Below are positions 59,346-64,000 of a stretch of 64,000 bases of DNA, one piece after another. Positions within the stretch are counted from its first letter, which is position 1, and the number at the start of each line of letters is the position of its first letter. Both the position numbers and the translations under genes were made by a program. Below the pieces are notes generated by a model. That model saw only the letters and a list, made by a program, of their open reading frames with translations, was not told the origin of the DNA and ran no database searches. The DNA is from Acidobacteriota bacterium (GTDB lineage Bacteria > Acidobacteriota > Vicinamibacteria > Vicinamibacterales > SCN-69-37). The stretch is taken from NCBI GenBank assembly GCA_020853395.1, contig JADYYY010000005.1, positions 124,001 through 188,000 of the forward strand. Direction: 5' to 3'.

Positions 59346-60691
59346 GCAGACAGCATAGCCGGGGCGAGCCGCCGCGACACCTCGATGAGCGCGCGAACGC
59401 CGTGGTACGGATCACCCCAGTCATGGCTGCCCCACGTGCGCGGATCGAACCGCGGCCCGGCTGGCCGCACCCAGGCGAACTGCCGGAGGAGCGGCACCCG
59501 ATAGCGCGGGTCGCCCGTCCACTCGTCGGCCATCAGCAGGGCGACGAGCATCTCGGCCTGCTCCCACCAGCGCTTCGCGCGAGACGATCGCGGCAGGTAC
59601 CACGCGCGGCGCGCGGCACCGATCGGCGGACCGAACGTCGCGATGCCGCCGCCGACGGGGTCGAAGCCGTAGCGGAGCGCGTGATCGACGAGACCGAGCA
59701 CGATGCCGCGGATGTCTTCTGCCGGATCGCCCAGCACGTCGATCGCCAGCCTCGCGAGCCACGCCAGCTCGGCGGCGTGCCCGTAGCTCACGACGACGGG
59801 ACGGCGCCAACCGGGACGCCACGTCCAATCGCGCGTCAGGAGGTCGTCGATCGTGCAACGCCACCGCGCGTCGACGCCACGTTCGAGCACGAGCGCGACG
59901 AGGGCGCGCAGCCGCGCCGCGTGCGCCGGGCTGCGCGTCAGCGCAACGAGCGGCGTCAGCGCCTCCACGAGGTGCAGGTGCACGTTGACGGTCTTCCCCT
60001 GACCGGCGGGCCCCGCGATCGGCCGCCACTCGCGATCGAACCGCTCGAAGAAGCCGAGCGCGCCGTCCTCGGCGCGCTCGACGAGCACGTCGACCGCGCG
60101 CTCGGCCCACCCGCGCGCCCACGCGTCGCCCGTGGCCAGCGCCAGTTCCGCGAGCGCGTAGATCGCGAACGCCTGGCCGTACGTCCGCTTGTCGGGATGG
60201 AGCGCGGCGCCGTCGCGCGCGACCGCCGTGACGAACCCGCCGTGCCGCGCGTCCCACATCCGATCGACGAGGAAGCGGGCGCCGCGCCGCGCGAGGTCCG
60301 CGTATCGGCCGTCGCGGTCGATGCCGTGCCGGTGCGCAGCGGCAAACGTCCAGACCATACGCGCCTGCGGCACGAGGTGCTTGTCGATCGCGCCTGTCGT
60401 CCGGCCGTCCGCGTCGACGGCCAGCACGAAGCCGCCATGCGCCTCGTCACATCCGTGCGCCGCCCAGAACGGCAGCACGAGATCGCGCAGCGCCGCATCC
60501 GCCTCCCGCCGCATGCGGTCCAACGCGGCATCGCTCGCGCCGGCAGCCGCCGGAACGCCGGCGACATCAGCGGTATGCGGCCACGCACGCGCCAGCCCGA
60601 CGTGCACGTCTTCAGCGAGCCGCCGCAACAGCGCGGCGCCGGCCCGCGGGAGTCGCGCGAGCACGTCCGGGAACGGCGATCGATCCGTCAC
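59342..60691 (-). CDS. AGE-family (N-acylglucosamine 2-epimerase-like) protein
   Basis: 449 residues predicted to fold as an (alpha/alpha)6 barrel. The repeated helical pairs and the segments TYGQAFAIYALAELALA, NVHLHLVEAL, YGHAAELAWL and WWEQAEMLVAL carry the His and Glu residues used by AGE epimerases/cellobiose 2-epimerases. Substrate unknown. The start is the GTG at 60691 with TACAGT eight bases upstream. First gene of a minus-strand group with a methyltransferase and gamma-glutamyltransferase. Confidence 0.88.
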   Translation of the reverse strand: MTDRSPFPDVLARLPRAGAALLRRLAEDVHVGLARAWPHTADVAGVPAAAGASDAALDRMRREADAALRDLVLPFWAAHGCDEAHGGFVLAVDADGRTTGAIDKHLVPQARMVWTFAAAHRHGIDRDGRYADLARRGARFLVDRMWDARHGGFVTAVARDGAALHPDKRTYGQAFAIYALAELALATGDAWARGWAERAVDVLVERAEDGALGFFERFDREWRPIAGPAGQGKTVNVHLHLVEALTPLVALTRSPAHAARLRALVALVLERGVDARWRCTIDDLLTRDWTWRPGWRRPVVVSYGHAAELAWLARLAIDVLGDPAEDIRGIVLGLVDHALRYGFDPVGGGIATFGPPIGAARRAWYLPRSSRAKRWWEQAEMLVALLMADEWTGDPRYRVPLLRQFAWVRPAGPRFDPRTWGSHDWGDPYHGVRALIEVSRRLAPAMLSA

Positions 60692-60699
60692 GCCCGCAC

Positions 60700-60705
60700 A
60701 CTGTA
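60700..60705 (-). promoter_or_regulatory. -10 element TACAGT before the AGE gene
   Basis: TACAGT on the minus strand ends eight bases before the GTG start. No Shine-Dalgarno is present between, so the transcript is predicted to be leaderless or have one or two leader bases. Confidence 0.4.
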
Positions 60706-60791
60706 GTCGAGCACGCGCCCCGCGCGGCGGGCGCGCGGCCGCGTCGCGGCCGCGGCATGATGACCGTCATACAGGCCGGCCGTGGGCCGTG

Positions 60792-60797
60792 TAGGCT
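60792..60797 (+). promoter_or_regulatory. -10 element TAGGCT before the YwiC-like gene, with upstream palindrome
   Basis: TGTAGGCT, with the hexamer ten bases before the ATG. An 11-base palindrome ATGACCGTCAT (60760-60770) lies just upstream of the expected -35 position and could be an operator shared with the divergent AGE gene. The rest of the 116-base gap is GC-rich with no other signal. Confidence 0.4.
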
Positions 60798-60807
60798 TGT
60801 CAGAGTC

Positions 60808-61584
60808 ATGACGTTCCTGCCGAAGGAGCACGGCGCCTACGGCCAGATGGCGTTCCCGCTCGTCACGGCGCTCCTCGTCAGCGGCGCGAGCGTGGCGACG
60901 CTCGCCTGGATGCTGGCGGTGGCGATGGCCTTCGTGGCGCACGAGCCGGCGCTCGTGCTGCTCGGTCATCGCGGCGCGCGCGCGCGGCGCGAGCGGGGCC
61001 CACAGGCGGCGGTCGCCGCGGCGATCACCGGCGCGGTCGCGCTCGCGGCGGCCGCCGCGGCCGTGCTCACCGCGCCGGCGGCCGCGCGCTGGGCATTTGC
61101 CGTCCCGGCGATTCCCGCGCTCGTCGTGGCGCTGCTCGTCGCGGTCAATCGCGAGAAGAGCGCCGCCGGCGAGCTCGCGGTGGCGATCACGTTCTCGCTC
61201 GCCGCCATCCCGGCCGCGCTCGGCGCCGGGGCGGCCGTCTCGACGGCGGTTGCGATCGGCCTGGTCTTCTCGGTGGTCTTCACCGCCGCAGTGCTCGCGG
61301 TCCGCACGGTGATCCTCGGGGTGCGCGGCGGCGGGAACCCGGATGCCGTCCGCGCCACGTGCATCGCCATCTGGTGGGTCTCTGCCGCGGCCGTGGCGGG
61401 GCTCTGGTGGACCAGCAGCACGCACCGGCCCGCGTCGATCATGCTCGGCGCCGTGACGCCTGCGATCGTCTTCGCCCTCGCGATCACGTTCCGCCGGCCG
61501 CCGCCATCCCGGCTGAAGGCGCTCGGGTGGTCGATCGTCGGCGTCAGCACGCTCGCCACGCTCGTTCTCGTCGCCGGCTTCTGA
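60808..61584 (+). CDS. YwiC-like family membrane protein
   Basis: 258 residues with about eight TM helices. The N-terminal PKEHGAYGQM is the hallmark of YwiC-like proteins, and the conserved Asn-Arg in VAVNREKSAAGE follows the fourth helix. Biochemical function unknown; Bacillus YwiC lies beside the nitrate-reductase regulator genes, but no such genes are here. Divergent from the AGE gene. Confidence 0.88.
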   Translation: MTFLPKEHGAYGQMAFPLVTALLVSGASVATLAWMLAVAMAFVAHEPALVLLGHRGARARRERGPQAAVAAAITGAVALAAAAAAVLTAPAAARWAFAVPAIPALVVALLVAVNREKSAAGELAVAITFSLAAIPAALGAGAAVSTAVAIGLVFSVVFTAAVLAVRTVILGVRGGGNPDAVRATCIAIWWVSAAAVAGLWWTSSTHRPASIMLGAVTPAIVFALAITFRRPPPSRLKALGWSIVGVSTLATLVLVAGF

Positions 61585-61930
61585 GGGCGCGTTTCAGAAC
61601 TCCCGCGGCGGGGTGGCGCCGGACCGGGGTCGCGCCGCGTGGCGCGCAGGCGACGCCCGTGATCACGCGCGTCGTGCCGCGCACCACGTGGGGCTGTCCG
61701 GCGACACCCCGCGCGCGCCGAGTTCTGAAACACGCTCTGGATCTTCGTTCGCGGACGCCGCCAGCCTGGCAGCCTCTGGTGCCGGACTTCCGCTCTGCCC
61801 GGGCTGTGCGGGCCTCGCACCGCCCGCTCCATCTCCTGGCCTCGCAACGTTCTCGACGACGTCGATTGGCCCCGTAGAATCAGGCCGTCGGGGCTCTCGA
61901 CACGTCTCGGGCGTGCGCGTCCGACGTGCC
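61585..61930. other. 346-base gap between convergent YwiC-like and topoisomerase genes
   Basis: The first half is the palindromic element listed separately. The second half (61736-61930) has no convincing open frame. A TAGAAT hexamer at 61875-61880 resembles a rightward -10 but has no -35 and would transcribe antisense to the topoisomerase 3' end. Confidence 0.6.
61587..61735. repeat. 149-bp near-perfect palindromic (MITE-like) element
   Basis: The left end GCGCGTTTCAGAACTC matches the reverse complement of the right end GCGTGTTTCAGAACTC in 15 of 16 positions. The symmetry continues inward (GCGGGGTGGCGCCGGAC against GCGGGGTGTCGCCGGAC) to a central GTGATCAC at 61659-61666. No coding capacity and no obvious target-site duplication. 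As RNA it would form one long hairpin. It may be a miniature transposable element or a very large bidirectional terminator. Confidence 0.75.
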
Positions 61931-63856
<1,926 letters not shown>

Positions 63857-63865
63857 GAGACAACG

Positions 63866-63871
63866 ATAGTA
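63866..63871 (-). promoter_or_regulatory. -10 element TACTAT before the topoisomerase gene
   Basis: TACTAT on the minus strand ends nine bases before the GTG start and no Shine-Dalgarno lies between. The remaining 129 bases to the window edge show no gene I can support. Confidence 0.4.
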
Positions 63872-64000
63872 CAGCCTGGTGCTCCGTCCACGCTCGGCCA
63901 GTACCGCTCGCCGACGCGCGGCGCCCGAATCGCAGGCGCGAGACGGAATGCCGGCCGCATGTGAGCGACGCAGAACGCCGAGAGCCGAGATGCGCCGACC

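Noticed and set aside
61875-61880. TAGAAT as a promoter for an antisense or small RNA
   Set aside because: No -35 at suitable spacing and no defined product; noted only in the intergenic entry.

Overview
The window is strongly GC-rich DNA with densely packed, often overlapping genes and no rRNA or tRNA that I could see. Several things point to the Acidobacteriota, most likely the Vicinamibacteria. These are a remnant of the acidobacterial VWFA-related secreted protein family, an alternative complex III plus caa3 oxidase operon, frequent GTG starts, and several genes with a -10-like hexamer almost touching the start codon. The taxonomic call is inference; a ribosomal gene would be needed to settle it. 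No phage, integrase, transposase, CRISPR array or plasmid gene was found, so this looks like ordinary chromosome.

Layout. 1-6413 (minus strand): a tight operon of aminotransferase, 4-alpha-glucanotransferase, GNAT acetyltransferase, second aminotransferase, exodeoxyribonuclease III and a membrane sensor-like protein cut by the window edge. 6449-13370 (plus): a catalytic/non-catalytic M16 peptidase pair, then a heme-copper oxidase (subunits I, III, a small CxxC membrane protein, II) and a secreted protein of unknown family. 13378-18939 (minus): M61 peptidase, geranylgeranyl-reductase-like flavoprotein, and an ABC-2 exporter (permease and ATPase). 19206-32044 (plus): the respiratory core, with alternative complex III (actABCDEF), a one-TM unknown protein, a SCO copper chaperone and a caa3 oxidase (subunits II with fused cytochrome c, I, III, IV). 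Its upstream region carries a perfect CRP-type TGTGA-N6-TCACA site. 32213-36774 (plus): a MacB-like export system (membrane fusion protein, ATPase, two permeases). 37032-38585: a GAF/AAA+/HTH sigma-54 activator.

38645-44492 (plus): an ebo cluster (eboC, eboD, an unrecognised 102-residue protein, eboB, eboE, eboF). This metabolite-traffic operon is known from cyanobacteria, other bacteria and eustigmatophyte plastids, and it is the most interesting system in the window. Every gene junction in it is overlapping or nearly so. No recognisable eboA is present; the short unknown gene sits inside the cluster.

44532-51899: a VTT/DedA-type membrane protein divergent from a HAD phosphatase, a Tat-exported sugar isomerase-like protein, a second HAD phosphatase, a group II PLP decarboxylase, a VWFA-family pseudogene with an internal deletion coupled to a second copy of the unknown secreted family, and a 1-acylglycerol-3-phosphate acyltransferase. 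52032-60691: a class A penicillin-binding protein, a GNAT acetyltransferase, then a minus-strand group (AGE epimerase, CmoB-like methyltransferase, gamma-glutamyltransferase, methyltransferase, third copy of the secreted family). 60808-63856: a YwiC-like membrane protein, a 149-bp near-perfect palindromic element, and a type IIA topoisomerase B subunit of ParE type.

Together the genes describe an aerobic organism with two distinct heme-copper oxidases. One is wired to quinol through alternative complex III. The rest is envelope, secreted-peptidase and exporter functions plus a complete-looking ebo locus.
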